A DNA stretch of 64,000 bases from a virus: positions 1 to 64,000 of the IMG/VR virus record IMGVR_UViG_3300021404_000005; one strand, 5' to 3'. The position numbers and the translations under genes are program-made. The notes under the pieces are model-generated. The model did no database searches. It saw only the letters and a program-made list of their open reading frames with translations, and was not told the DNA's origin. Shown piece after piece: positions 26,676 through 34,778 of this stretch (the first letter of the stretch is position 1; every line of letters starts with the position of its first letter).

Positions 26676-27953
26676 GTGGCATCTGAAGTCGCAAAGCGGC
26701 TCCGTGACCGGCGTATGAACGTCTGGAACGAGGCCAAGGGCATTGCAGAAAGCGCTGCTGAGGAGAACCGCTCTTTTACCCCGGACGAGCAGGGTAAGTG
26801 GGAGGCTCTTCAGGAGGAGCTTGGCAACATTGACACTCGCCTCAAGGCTGTTCTCGACACTGAGAAGCGCGCCAAGGAGGCCGACGACGCTTACGACGAG
26901 CTGAGTGGCCGTAAGGCAGAGCGCAGCACGCAGCAGGCGGGCGGCACGCAGTACGTAGAAGAGCTGCGCCGTTGGGCACGTGGCGAAGAGGGCAGCAAGT
27001 CTGTCTTCGAAGTTCGCCGTCAGGCAGCAGGACCGGTTAACTACCGTGTTCTGACCACGGCAGGCGCGGGTGCTGGAACTAACGCTTCCGGTATCATCCC
27101 GACTGACTTCTACGACCAGCTCATTGCGTACCTGATTGAAGTTTCCGGCATCATGCAGTGTGGACCTACGGTCCTTAACACTGGTGGTGGCGAGACCCTC
27201 CAGATTCCGAAGGCTCTGACTCACACCACGGCAACGTCCGCTGGTCAGAACGCAAGCCTTCCGACCGCTGACCCGACCTTCACGCTCACCACTCTGGGTG
27301 CGCAGAAGTTCGGTGTCCTGATTCAGGTCGCTCGCGAACTGATTGACGACACTGCGGTTGACCTGCTCGGCTACCTCGCAATGAGCGCTGGTCGTGCACT
27401 TGGTAACTCCTTCGGTACCTCCCTGGTTAACGGCACCAACGGCATCTCCGGTGGTCTTACGTCCCTCGCGGGCGCAACCCCGGCTGTCACGGGTGGCCTG
27501 ACCTCCGCTATCTCCGGTAACGGCGTGGCAACCGGTGGCGCAACATACGCCAACCTGGTTGACATGGAGTACTCCGTTATCGCTCCTTACCGTCAGTCCC
27601 GTAGCTGCTACTGGCTCGCTGCTGACAAGACCGTGGGCAGCTTCCGTAAGCTGACCGACAACAACGGTCGCCCGGTCTGGGAGCCCTCTGCGGTTCTCGG
27701 CGCACCGGACCTGCTTCTGGGCAAGCCCCTAGTTGCAGACCCGTACATGCCGGCAATCGGCACGAGCGCGCTGTCCATCGCTTTCGGTGACTTCGCTCAG
27801 TACTTCATCCGCCTTGTCGGTGGAGTGCGATTCGAGCGTAGCGACGACTTCGCGTTCGGTTCTGACCTAGTGACCTTCCGTGCACTACTCCGTGGTGACG
27901 GTACACTGGTAGACACCAACGCTATCAAGATGTTCAAGGGTGGCGCAAGCTAA
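26676..27953 (+). CDS. major capsid protein (HK97 fold), 425 aa
   Basis: GTG start at 26676 (VASEVAKRLRDRRMNVWNEA) with GAAAGG eight bases upstream. Residues about 1-110 are a charged coiled-coil delta region likely removed by the protease. The HK97 core follows: GIIPTDFYDQLIAYLIEVSG, KFGVLIQVARELIDD, a Gly-rich loop, PLVADPYMPAIG and FAQYFIRLVGGVRFERSDDF near the end. It has its own promoter and a strong terminator, consistent with very high expression. Confidence 0.92.
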   Translation: MASEVAKRLRDRRMNVWNEAKGIAESAAEENRSFTPDEQGKWEALQEELGNIDTRLKAVLDTEKRAKEADDAYDELSGRKAERSTQQAGGTQYVEELRRWARGEEGSKSVFEVRRQAAGPVNYRVLTTAGAGAGTNASGIIPTDFYDQLIAYLIEVSGIMQCGPTVLNTGGGETLQIPKALTHTTATSAGQNASLPTADPTFTLTTLGAQKFGVLIQVARELIDDTAVDLLGYLAMSAGRALGNSFGTSLVNGTNGISGGLTSLAGATPAVTGGLTSAISGNGVATGGATYANLVDMEYSVIAPYRQSRSCYWLAADKTVGSFRKLTDNNGRPVWEPSAVLGAPDLLLGKPLVADPYMPAIGTSALSIAFGDFAQYFIRLVGGVRFERSDDFAFGSDLVTFRALLRGDGTLVDTNAIKMFKGGAS

Positions 27954-27969
27954 CCTGCGGGACCTTGAG

Positions 27970-28006
27970 AAAAAGCCGGTAGCCGGTTATCGGCTACCGG
28001 CTTTTT
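27970..28006 (+). terminator. strong intrinsic terminator after the capsid gene
   Basis: AAAAAGCCGGTAGCCG (27970-27985) pairs perfectly, 16 bp, with CGGCTACCGGCTTTTT (27991-28006) around GTTAT. The A and T runs make it usable in both directions. Confidence 0.92.
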
Positions 28007-28030
28007 CATCGTCAACACTTAGGAGAGAAA

Positions 28031-28528
28031 ATGAGCGACGAGCGTCGTGTATGGATTAAGCTCATCAGCCAGCGCAATGGCTCGCGTTATGACAACCGTG
28101 AGTGGCCGACGCCTGGTGAGCCTTTTAGCGTTCCCGAGTGGGAAGGCGAAGCACTAACCCGCATTAAAGAAGCTGTGTACACCTCTGACGAGGAAGCAGC
28201 TAACCTTTCCCAGCCGAAGGTTGATTCTGAGGTAGTTCCTCTCGATGAGCCAATTGAGCGCGAATACCATGGTGGTCAGCCTGTTTCTTCACCTAAAGTA
28301 TCCGCAGATGTAGAGCCTGTAGTTGAGGAAAACGTCGAGGAGCCTACCGAGGAAGTTGTGGCTGAAGAAGACACAGCAGACGAAGCAGTTGAGGAAGTTA
28401 CGAAGCCTGCTCCCTACGCTTCCAAGGCAGACTGGGTTACTTATGCGGTATCTCAGGGACACGATGCTGATGATGCATCATCTTTGACCAAGGCAGACCT
28501 ACAGAGCCGCTATGGTGGACGCCTTTAA
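28031..28528 (+). CDS. acidic head-region protein with C-terminal SAP/HeH-like segment, 165 aa
   Basis: AGGAG before ATG 28031. The N-terminal part is a small domain, residues 60-125 are a Glu/Val-rich low-complexity linker (VEENVEEPTEEVVAEEDTAD), and the end (SKADWVTYAVSQGHDADDAS) looks like the short HeH/Rho-N-like helical module often seen downstream of actinophage capsid genes. Role in head assembly inferred from position. Confidence 0.6.
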   Translation: MSDERRVWIKLISQRNGSRYDNREWPTPGEPFSVPEWEGEALTRIKEAVYTSDEEAANLSQPKVDSEVVPLDEPIEREYHGGQPVSSPKVSADVEPVVEENVEEPTEEVVAEEDTADEAVEEVTKPAPYASKADWVTYAVSQGHDADDASSLTKADLQSRYGGRL

Positions 28529-28575
28529 TGGCTTACACTGAATAAGACGGCACCGTAACGAAAGGTGTAATAAAA

Positions 28576-29115
28576 ATGGCTGTTAACCCTAAGGAAGGTC
28601 AGGCGCTGGCTTCGACCACGGTGCCTGCCCGTGAGCAGATAGTTGGCCGCGCTGGTCGCGGTGGCGGCGAGGATGTTACCGACCAGCCCGGTCAGTACCC
28701 CGCTGACCTATTCGGTGTTGCATTGCCTCAGGGTACCGGTGCTCCCGGTACTGCTGGTTCTAGTGCGACTGACGCATCGGCTGATGCCACCAACATGCCT
28801 GGTCAGCTTGACGAAGACTTCTCCGGTCTTGGTCCGAACGACACAGCTGAAACTGGCTCGCCTGGTACTCAGGGCGTAGTTAACGCAGCTGGTGGTGACA
28901 GTGTTACCTACACGCCTCCCGGTTACCTTGATGGCGGACCTTTCCGTGAGGCAACTGCACAGGGTCACGTGGACGGCATGGGCGATTGGTCCCAGGCCAA
29001 CACTGACGGCTACGCAGGCGGACCCACCCTTCCCGGTCTTGAGGGCAACCGCCCGACCAGCACAGGTGCAGGCTCTGGCCGTACTCTGCGTGGCGGACGT
29101 GCGGTAAAGCCGTAA
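28576..29115 (+). CDS. Gly/Pro/Ala-rich low-complexity protein, 179 aa
   Basis: AAAGG precedes ATG 28576. The whole sequence is disordered-looking (GTGAPGTAGSSATDASADAT, GYAGGPTLPGLEGN) with no aromatic core until DGMGDWSQAN. Codon use looks like that of the neighbouring structural genes. A virion-surface or linker protein is plausible; not recognised. Confidence 0.55.
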   Translation: MAVNPKEGQALASTTVPAREQIVGRAGRGGGEDVTDQPGQYPADLFGVALPQGTGAPGTAGSSATDASADATNMPGQLDEDFSGLGPNDTAETGSPGTQGVVNAAGGDSVTYTPPGYLDGGPFREATAQGHVDGMGDWSQANTDGYAGGPTLPGLEGNRPTSTGAGSGRTLRGGRAVKP

Positions 29116-29125
29116 GGCTTAGCTG

Positions 29126-29344
29126 ATGAGAGATTTGTCAAGCGTGCCCTGGGCATCGATGCCGGTTTACGGTAGCCCGCGTGCCCAGAGCAGCTTGATA
29201 AAGGATGACGTTCTCGTAACAGGCATACCGCCAGAAGACCCGGACGAGGACGTTGTTCCTGACGGTGCCGATGATGACGCCGTTCCTGATGACCAAGATA
29301 CTGGCGAGCCGCCTGAGGAGGCGAACACAGGTGAAGGACCTTAG
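29126..29344 (+). CDS. small acidic protein, 72 aa
   Basis: Begins MRDLSSVPWASMPVYGS and ends in a run of Asp, Glu and Pro (EDPDEDVVPDGADDDAVPDD). Its first residues match the start of the next gene (MKDLSNMPMAEHSLVAGS), suggesting a small tandem duplication. Function unknown. Confidence 0.5.
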   Translation: MRDLSSVPWASMPVYGSPRAQSSLIKDDVLVTGIPPEDPDEDVVPDGADDDAVPDDQDTGEPPEEANTGEGP

Positions 29345-29612
29345 CAACATGCCGATGGCTGAGCACTCGCTAGTCGCGGGAAGTTCCATGGCAGCCGGTA
29401 ATACTGTTAACACTGAAGCTGAAAAGTGGTCCATGAAGGCACCGGGCAGTGAACCGGTAGACCCGTTGCCCGCCAAGGAAGAGCAAGACGACCCTGGCAT
29501 TCAGGACACTCCTGTAACACACGACCCACGCGCTACAGTAATGGAGCGTGCTGGACGGGGCAGTGACTATGCCGCGCCTACTCTTGAATGGAAGGAATGC
29601 ACCAATGGCTAG
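29331..29612 (+). CDS. small hypothetical protein, 93 aa
   Basis: A GTG at 29331 is chosen since GGAGG is upstream and the resulting N-terminus parallels that of the 29126 product; ATG 29349 is an alternative. Hydrophilic, proline-rich, with MERAGRGSDYAAP near the end. It overlaps both neighbours. Confidence 0.5.
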   Translation: MKDLSNMPMAEHSLVAGSSMAAGNTVNTEAEKWSMKAPGSEPVDPLPAKEEQDDPGIQDTPVTHDPRATVMERAGRGSDYAAPTLEWKECTNG

Positions 29613-29853
29613 CAACTGGGGTCCTACTGAGCACCCAATGGAGCACGACCACCTAGAAGACGGCCCGGATGTGTGCATGGGCACGCCTGACCACGAGCTA
29701 AACGAGTATCACTACGACGCAACTGATGCGCGACAGAATGATTCTGCCGCCAATAAGTGGGTCAAGGTAGACCACTGCTCAGGTGCAGCGGGCGCTAACG
29801 GAGACGCAACTGGCGGATTCCCGGACGGCCCTGGCCCTTGGAAGCAGACCTAG
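29605..29853 (+). CDS. small hypothetical protein, 82 aa
   Basis: ATG 29605 overlaps the previous stop; AAGGA is nine bases upstream. Asp/His-rich N-terminus (PTEHPMEHDHLEDGPDVCMG) and Gly-rich tail. It might bind metal, but no motif is complete. Confidence 0.5.
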   Translation: MASNWGPTEHPMEHDHLEDGPDVCMGTPDHELNEYHYDATDARQNDSAANKWVKVDHCSGAAGANGDATGGFPDGPGPWKQT

Positions 29854-29872
29854 GTCTAGAGATTGATGCCCC

Positions 29873-30118
29873 GTGAGTATCGACGCTACCGCGAGGGCAC
29901 TATCGCGCATAGAGGGCACGAGCTTCGCGCATCGTTGCCGTAATGGCAGTGTGCGCACGGAAATAGTGACCTTCGCTTCCAGTAACATCGGGTGGGTTCT
30001 CCTGCCCCGCACCCAGTACCCAGTACCGTCAATCGAATGCCCAGGCTGCCACAGTGTGGCGGTCTGGGTAAACGAGACCGGTGAATGGCGTGTACTGTCG
30101 GAGGGGTTCCTCCGCTAA
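29873..30118 (+). CDS. small hypothetical protein, 81 aa
   Basis: GTG start at 29873 (VSIDATARALSRIEGTSF). Contains one CxxC (IECPGCHSVAVW) in an otherwise small alpha/beta protein. The stop overlaps the ATG of the transporter gene (TAATG). Not recognised. Confidence 0.5.
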   Translation: MSIDATARALSRIEGTSFAHRCRNGSVRTEIVTFASSNIGWVLLPRTQYPVPSIECPGCHSVAVWVNETGEWRVLSEGFLR

Positions 30119-30573
30119 TGAGCCGCTTCCAGGACCACTTCCGGCCTACCATATTTGGTTTGGCCGATGGCATGATGTCCCTCCTGGGAGTAATACTTTA
30201 CCTTCTTGGACACCAAGACCTCATATTCCTGACTGCCGTATCGGGAGCTATAACCTCAGCCCTGTCTATGGGTGGCAGTGAATTCATGTCAGACAGTGAT
30301 AACGGTTTCTCAGCTTCTGCAATTATGGGCGCTGCTACAGGTATCGGAGCAATCCTACCCGCTCTTCCCTTTGCGTTCATGCGCGGTACACCTGCGTTCG
30401 TGCTAATGATTGTCATCTCATTCGTAATCGCGGTGTTCGTAGGCTGGATTCGAGCTAAGGCTCGCGGCAAGAAGATAACCGTGCTTTCTGTAGGCAGTAC
30501 TGTCCTGTTGTTTGCCATCATCATAGCTGTGGGTAGCTTGGTGACCGTTTTCCTTCCTGGAGGCGCTGGTTAA
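30118..30573 (+). CDS. VIT/CCC1-family membrane transporter-like protein, 151 aa
   Basis: VIT-family proteins move Fe2+ or Mn2+ across membranes. ATG at 30118 (MSRFQDHFRPTIFGLADGMM). Four to five membrane helices; the family-type stretches GLADGMMSLLGVILYLLG, AITSALSMGGSEFMS and GIGAILPALPFAF (a conserved proline helix) are visible. Full plant/yeast proteins are about 200-250 residues with a metal-binding loop; that cytoplasmic loop is missing here, as in short bacterial members. It sits in the structural operon. Confidence 0.7.
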   Translation: MSRFQDHFRPTIFGLADGMMSLLGVILYLLGHQDLIFLTAVSGAITSALSMGGSEFMSDSDNGFSASAIMGAATGIGAILPALPFAFMRGTPAFVLMIVISFVIAVFVGWIRAKARGKKITVLSVGSTVLLFAIIIAVGSLVTVFLPGGAG

Positions 30574-30574
30574 A

Positions 30575-30772
30575 ATGTCCCCTTGGCGTGCAGGCTACGG
30601 GTCAGCATCTAGAATTCGCATTCAGATACGCAAAGAGAATGAGTACTGGGTGTGGCGGCTAGTAGTCAATGCTCACGACCACTACGGAGATATCGGAGCA
30701 TCAGGGGAACGGCGCACGTGGGGTGAAGCTTTTTCAGCCGCAAAGGAAGAGTGCATGTGGTGGGTGCGGTAG
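30575..30772 (+). CDS. small hypothetical protein, 65 aa
   Basis: Begins two bases after the transporter stop. Tryptophan- and arginine-rich small beta/alpha protein (ENEYWVWRLVVNAHDHYGD). Not recognised. Its last codons overlap the TAGACT element of the next gene. Confidence 0.5.
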   Translation: MSPWRAGYGSASRIRIQIRKENEYWVWRLVVNAHDHYGDIGASGERRTWGEAFSAAKEECMWWVR

Positions 30773-30775
30773 ACT
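30770..30775 (+). promoter_or_regulatory. -10 element TAGACT, start of the sugar cassette
   Basis: TAGACT lies six bases before ATG 30782 with no ribosome site, so the glycosyltransferase cassette probably has its own leaderless promoter. Confidence 0.45.
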
Positions 30776-30781
30776 ACCCCC

Positions 30782-31837
30782 ATGCGAATATTGGCTATAC
30801 ATGACAGCTCCGGTTGTGCTTGGTACAGAGTCATCCAGCCTCTGCTAGAGTTCCGTAAGCACGGGTATGACGTGACCTTCGTTACAGCTCACAACGAGCG
30901 CACGCCTTACGACGAAACAGAGGGGTTCGAGCTTACTCGTAACTTCTCAGGCTTCGACCTTGTAGTAGGGCAGCGAATCAACAAGTACGACGGTCTTAGT
31001 GTGTGGCGCAGGGGACGCACTCCGTTCAGTCGACTCGTATACGAGAACGATGACGACCTGTTTAACGTAACACAAGAAAACTGGCAAGCCTTCCAGCACT
31101 ATCAGCGTATTGACGTACGCGAAGCTGTTGTAGCTGCTTGTGAAGTATCAGACCTTGTCACCGTATCTACAGACCGCCTTAAAGCTATTCATGATGAGTT
31201 CAATCCGAACACTGTAGTACTGCAAAACCTTATCCCTGCATACGTTCTTAAGCAGTCCCGTACTGAGCGTAAGCGCCCTCGGGTCGGCTGGGTAGGGGGT
31301 GCTTCGCACGGACGTGATGTGCATCTTGCCACACCCTCGGTGAGGCGCTTCCTGAAGCGTTTCCCGGAGTGGGACCTTTACCTAGGTGGTGTAGACTTTC
31401 GGCCTAGCTTCAAAGTTGCCCGAGACCGTGCTTTTCACGAGCCGTGGATTAAGGTGACTGATGAGCCAGACCTCTACTACAAGAGCATCGACTTTGATAT
31501 CGGGATTTGCCCGCTAATCGATACCGAGTTTGCTAAGTCCAAGAGCTATATTAAAGCTCTGGAGTACATGGCGCGCGGCATTCCGGTGGTCGCTAGTGAC
31601 TGCGCTCCGTACAACGAACTAGTGGTCCACGGTGAGAACGGCTTCTTGGTTAAGCGTGACCACGAATGGCTAGAGGTCCTGTCTAATCTTGCAAGCGACA
31701 ATGACTTGCGACACAAGATGGGAGAAGCCGGCAAGGCCACTGCGGCACAGCACACTATCGATGAGCACTGGACGCGGTGGGAACACGCATACAGTAAGCT
31801 GTATCCAGCCAACTGGACTTTCGGAAGAAATGTGTGA
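30782..31837 (+). CDS. GT4-type (GT-B fold) glycosyltransferase, 351 aa
   Basis: MRILAIHDSSGCAWYRVIQP start; the C-terminal half has the GT-B donor-site pattern: KSKSYIKALEYMARGIPVVA then GENGFLV (ExGxxG-like region) and a final helical EAGKATAAQH. VGWVGGASHGRD marks the domain hinge. It transfers a sugar from a nucleotide donor to an unknown acceptor. First gene of the 30.8-39.3 kb cassette. Confidence 0.88.
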   Translation: MRILAIHDSSGCAWYRVIQPLLEFRKHGYDVTFVTAHNERTPYDETEGFELTRNFSGFDLVVGQRINKYDGLSVWRRGRTPFSRLVYENDDDLFNVTQENWQAFQHYQRIDVREAVVAACEVSDLVTVSTDRLKAIHDEFNPNTVVLQNLIPAYVLKQSRTERKRPRVGWVGGASHGRDVHLATPSVRRFLKRFPEWDLYLGGVDFRPSFKVARDRAFHEPWIKVTDEPDLYYKSIDFDIGICPLIDTEFAKSKSYIKALEYMARGIPVVASDCAPYNELVVHGENGFLVKRDHEWLEVLSNLASDNDLRHKMGEAGKATAAQHTIDEHWTRWEHAYSKLYPANWTFGRNV

Positions 31838-32564
31838 GCTTGTGAGTAAGAGTACGTCACCCTTGTTCTCCTGCTTCTTGCTGTCCCATAACAAGGGACC
31901 GTATGCTGTTCAAGCTATTCAGAGCGTCCTGAACCAGACGTTTCAGGATTGGGAGTGCTGGATTATCGAGAACAGCACCGACACCACGACGCGTCCCTTG
32001 CTCAAGCAGCGCATGCCTGAAATCCTCACCGACCCTCGGTTTCACTATGAGGAGATGACTGTTCCTAAGGAAATCAGGAAGACTAAGTACGTCCCGTCCT
32101 GGCTACTTAACGTATACCACCCTGAGGCTAACGGTAAGTGGATTTTTTACCTTAGTGACGATGACCTACTCATGGAAGACTGCTTTGAGGTTTGTGCGGA
32201 GCACATTAACGACCACGAAGACTGGGCAGTAGCTTGGTTCGGTCTCAAAGGAATCCGCGCGGTGGACCATCGTGTGGTTAAAGGCATGCCTATCTTCATG
32301 ATTCCAGCTAATGGTACGCGCGGCAAGGACTCCACCAACTGGAACATAGATGGGTACATTGATGGCGGCCAGGTTATTTATCGCAAGGAATGCTTGGAGC
32401 AGCTTGAGAAGCCTAGATTCCCGGAGACTTTCGAGGGAGACGTAGCTCGTCACTCTGACGGCCTGTTTCTTCTGAAACTAGCGGAAAAGTACACTTTCCA
32501 GCCAATCTACCGAACGCTAGCTATTCATCGCTTCACACCTGTATCTACTTGGAGTAAGGCGTAA
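31830..32564 (+). CDS. GT2-family glycosyltransferase, 244 aa
   Basis: Start at ATG 31830, overlapping the previous gene by eight bases. LFSCFLLSHNKGPYAVQAIQ and VLNQTFQDWECWIIENSTD are the usual GT-A opening; KWIFYLSDDDLLMEDCFEV has the DDD metal/nucleotide site. A later GQVIYRKECLEQ segment fits the acceptor side. Stop overlaps the next ATG (TAATG). Confidence 0.88.
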   Translation: MCELVSKSTSPLFSCFLLSHNKGPYAVQAIQSVLNQTFQDWECWIIENSTDTTTRPLLKQRMPEILTDPRFHYEEMTVPKEIRKTKYVPSWLLNVYHPEANGKWIFYLSDDDLLMEDCFEVCAEHINDHEDWAVAWFGLKGIRAVDHRVVKGMPIFMIPANGTRGKDSTNWNIDGYIDGGQVIYRKECLEQLEKPRFPETFEGDVARHSDGLFLLKLAEKYTFQPIYRTLAIHRFTPVSTWSKA

Positions 32565-33031
32565 TGGACGTACAGCTAGAGAAGTTGCACTATGCCCTGC
32601 TAGAGGTGGTTCGAGTATGGCGCAATGCGAACGCTGATTTCTTCGGAGATACACAACCTATCTCTCGTAATATGCAACAGGAGTGGTTTGACAGCTACAT
32701 TGTGGACCCTTCGGACCACATGTATGCAGTTATCATAGACGATGTTCTTCCTGTGGGTACCATCGGTATCCGCTCAGATACGCGCGAAATCCAACGCGTG
32801 ATGCTCGGGGCCAAAGAATATGCACGTACAGGTTTGATGTCGCAAGCACTTAATATGCTCATGAAAGCTTACGGGCCTGGTGACTTCTTCTTGTACGTTA
32901 AGCAAGACAATGATAAGGCCATTGAGTTCTACCGGAAGAACGGCTTTAACCGCACAGTGTCCGTAAGGCCGCGCCCCGGAATGGTTTCCATGCACCGTTA
33001 CCTGCCCTACACAGAAATGATTACATCATGA
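32564..33031 (+). CDS. GNAT N-acetyltransferase, 155 aa
   Basis: The fold pattern is DHMYAVIIDDVLPVGTIGIR, VMLGAKEYARTGLMSQALNM (acetyl-CoA pyrophosphate-loop region) and LYVKQDNDKAIEFYRKNGF, typical of GNAT enzymes. Placed between a glycosyltransferase and a sugar aminotransferase, it probably acetylates the 4-amino group of a nucleotide-activated amino sugar. Overlaps the next ATG (ATGA). Confidence 0.85.
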   Translation: MDVQLEKLHYALLEVVRVWRNANADFFGDTQPISRNMQQEWFDSYIVDPSDHMYAVIIDDVLPVGTIGIRSDTREIQRVMLGAKEYARTGLMSQALNMLMKAYGPGDFFLYVKQDNDKAIEFYRKNGFNRTVSVRPRPGMVSMHRYLPYTEMITS

Positions 33032-34188
33032 TACCTCTGTTCAAGCCGTCAGTAACTGACCGGGAAATTGAAGCGGTAACCCGCGTCCTTAAGTCCGGTT
33101 GGTGGGCACTAGGTCCGGAAGTGGAAGCTTTCGAAAAGGACTTTGCAGAGTACTTGCGAGTTCAGGCACACGCGGCGGGCACGAGGCACCAGTTCTCTAC
33201 TTCTCCCTACGCGGTCGGAGTTAATTCCTGTACTTCCGCACTAGAATTGGCTGCTCGTTCACTGGGAGTTGAGAAGGGTACAGTTGTAGTGCCTGCACTC
33301 ACGTTCGTATCTACAGGTCAGGCGATGTTGCACGCCCAGAACAAGGTAGTTTTCGCTGATATTGACGAGACTACGATGTGCCTTGACTGGGATGATGCCC
33401 TGAACACGCTAGAGAGCGCCACAGCCCGCCGCAAGGACGCCCCTAAGGCGATTGTCCCCGTGTGGTACGCAGGGCGCGTATCGCTCCCTCCGGCCCTTCC
33501 GGAGGGCATTACGGTTATCGAGGACTGCGCGCATGCCGCAGGCACGCGGCTAGCGGGAACTGTGGGCCACGCAGCAGCGTGGTCATTCCAGGCCGTAAAG
33601 AACCTTGCTGTGGGGGACGGCGGGATGGTAACCACCACTGACCCTCTGGCTTACGCCAAGCTCAAGCCACTACGCTGGTGTGGAATTGACCGGTCTACGT
33701 GGGAGCGGGACAATAAGAAGGGGTATAACTGGGATTACGATATTCCGGTTGACGGCGAGAAAGCTCACCTTAACGACATCGCCGCAGCACTGGGCCGTGT
33801 TCAACTATCGCGATTGAACGAAATGAACGATGCTCGCTTCCAGATTCTCAAGCAGTACAAGGCTGGTTTTGACGGCCTAAGCTGGCTTAAGATGCGAGAA
33901 GACTTTAGCCCGTATGAATCGAACCACCTGATGACAGTGCGCATTAACGCCACGAATCGCGACAGGTTCATTGACCACATGCTGGCTCACGGCGTATCAG
34001 CGGGCGTTCACTACAAGCCCATCACATATTACAAGGGCGTTTTCCCGAACGCGCGGAATTTGCCTGTCACAGAAAAGGTATGGCGCGAGCTAGTTACCTT
34101 GCCGCTGTACCCTGACCTAGCCTGGGACGATGTGGACAAGATTACGGGTGTAGTACGGGCCTTCAGTCCGGTTCGCGAAGGTGCCTAA
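33028..34188 (+). CDS. DegT/DnrJ/EryC1/StrS sugar aminotransferase, 386 aa
   Basis: PLP enzyme that aminates keto-sugar nucleotides. Marks: MIPLFKPSVTDREIEAVTRV, VGVNSCTSALELAARSLGV, VVVPALTFVSTGQAM, VIEDCAHAAGTRLAG and the PLP lysine in WSFQAVKNLAVGDGGMV. PYESNHLMTVRI and a C-terminal HYKPITYYKG complete the family. It pairs logically with the 34778 dehydratase and the GNAT gene. Confidence 0.93.
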   Translation: MIPLFKPSVTDREIEAVTRVLKSGWWALGPEVEAFEKDFAEYLRVQAHAAGTRHQFSTSPYAVGVNSCTSALELAARSLGVEKGTVVVPALTFVSTGQAMLHAQNKVVFADIDETTMCLDWDDALNTLESATARRKDAPKAIVPVWYAGRVSLPPALPEGITVIEDCAHAAGTRLAGTVGHAAAWSFQAVKNLAVGDGGMVTTTDPLAYAKLKPLRWCGIDRSTWERDNKKGYNWDYDIPVDGEKAHLNDIAAALGRVQLSRLNEMNDARFQILKQYKAGFDGLSWLKMREDFSPYESNHLMTVRINATNRDRFIDHMLAHGVSAGVHYKPITYYKGVFPNARNLPVTEKVWRELVTLPLYPDLAWDDVDKITGVVRAFSPVREGA

Positions 34189-34778
34189 TGGGCGTTAAGA
34201 CTGATAAAGAAACACTTAATTACGCGTCTACTTATAAAGAACTGCTAGCTTCCGCTGCACCTGCTCCGCGAATACTAGAAGTAGGAGTGTACTGCGGCGA
34301 TTCCTTGAGGATGTGGAAAGAGTGGTTTCCTGAGGCCATTATCTGTGGGGTAGAAATTTCTGCTACACATAAGCCACTGTGGCCTCAAGACATTCCTGTT
34401 CTAATAACGGACCAGTGTGACCCAGCTCTAGCCGCTAGAGTGCTGTTTTACTCCAATGACGGATACGACCTGGTAATTGATGATGCCTCGCATTACGGAA
34501 TGCTCTCCAAGGAAACGTACCGACTACTGTGGCCTGTAGTGCGGCCCGGAGGTTGGTACGTACTAGAAGACTGGGCTGTGGGGCTTGTAGACAATCCGCA
34601 CTTCCCTAGTTACGCAGGTACTAGTATGGTAGACCTGGCTAAGGACTTTATTACTGACCTCAAACCTGAAAAAGACCTTACCGACCAAGGGGCTAAGAAA
34701 ATATCCGCAGGGGACGTGAATAGTGTAGTTGAATTGCGCTACATTTACGGCATGGCGTGCTTGAGGAAGAAGGGCTAA
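34188..34778 (+). CDS. SAM-dependent methyltransferase, 196 aa
   Basis: RILEVGVYCGDSLRMWKEWF is motif I, ICGVEIS the ribose-binding acidic strand, and DLVIDDASHYGM then PGGWYVLEDW match the antibiotic-sugar O-methyltransferase group (MycE/CmcI style). It likely methylates a sugar hydroxyl. One-base overlaps on both sides. Confidence 0.82.
   Translation: MGVKTDKETLNYASTYKELLASAAPAPRILEVGVYCGDSLRMWKEWFPEAIICGVEISATHKPLWPQDIPVLITDQCDPALAARVLFYSNDGYDLVIDDASHYGMLSKETYRLLWPVVRPGGWYVLEDWAVGLVDNPHFPSYAGTSMVDLAKDFITDLKPEKDLTDQGAKKISAGDVNSVVELRYIYGMACLRKKG

Noticed and set aside
26673-27224. Minus-strand frame inside the capsid gene
   Set aside because: No ribosome site and no protein-like composition; it mirrors highly biased codon use of the capsid gene.
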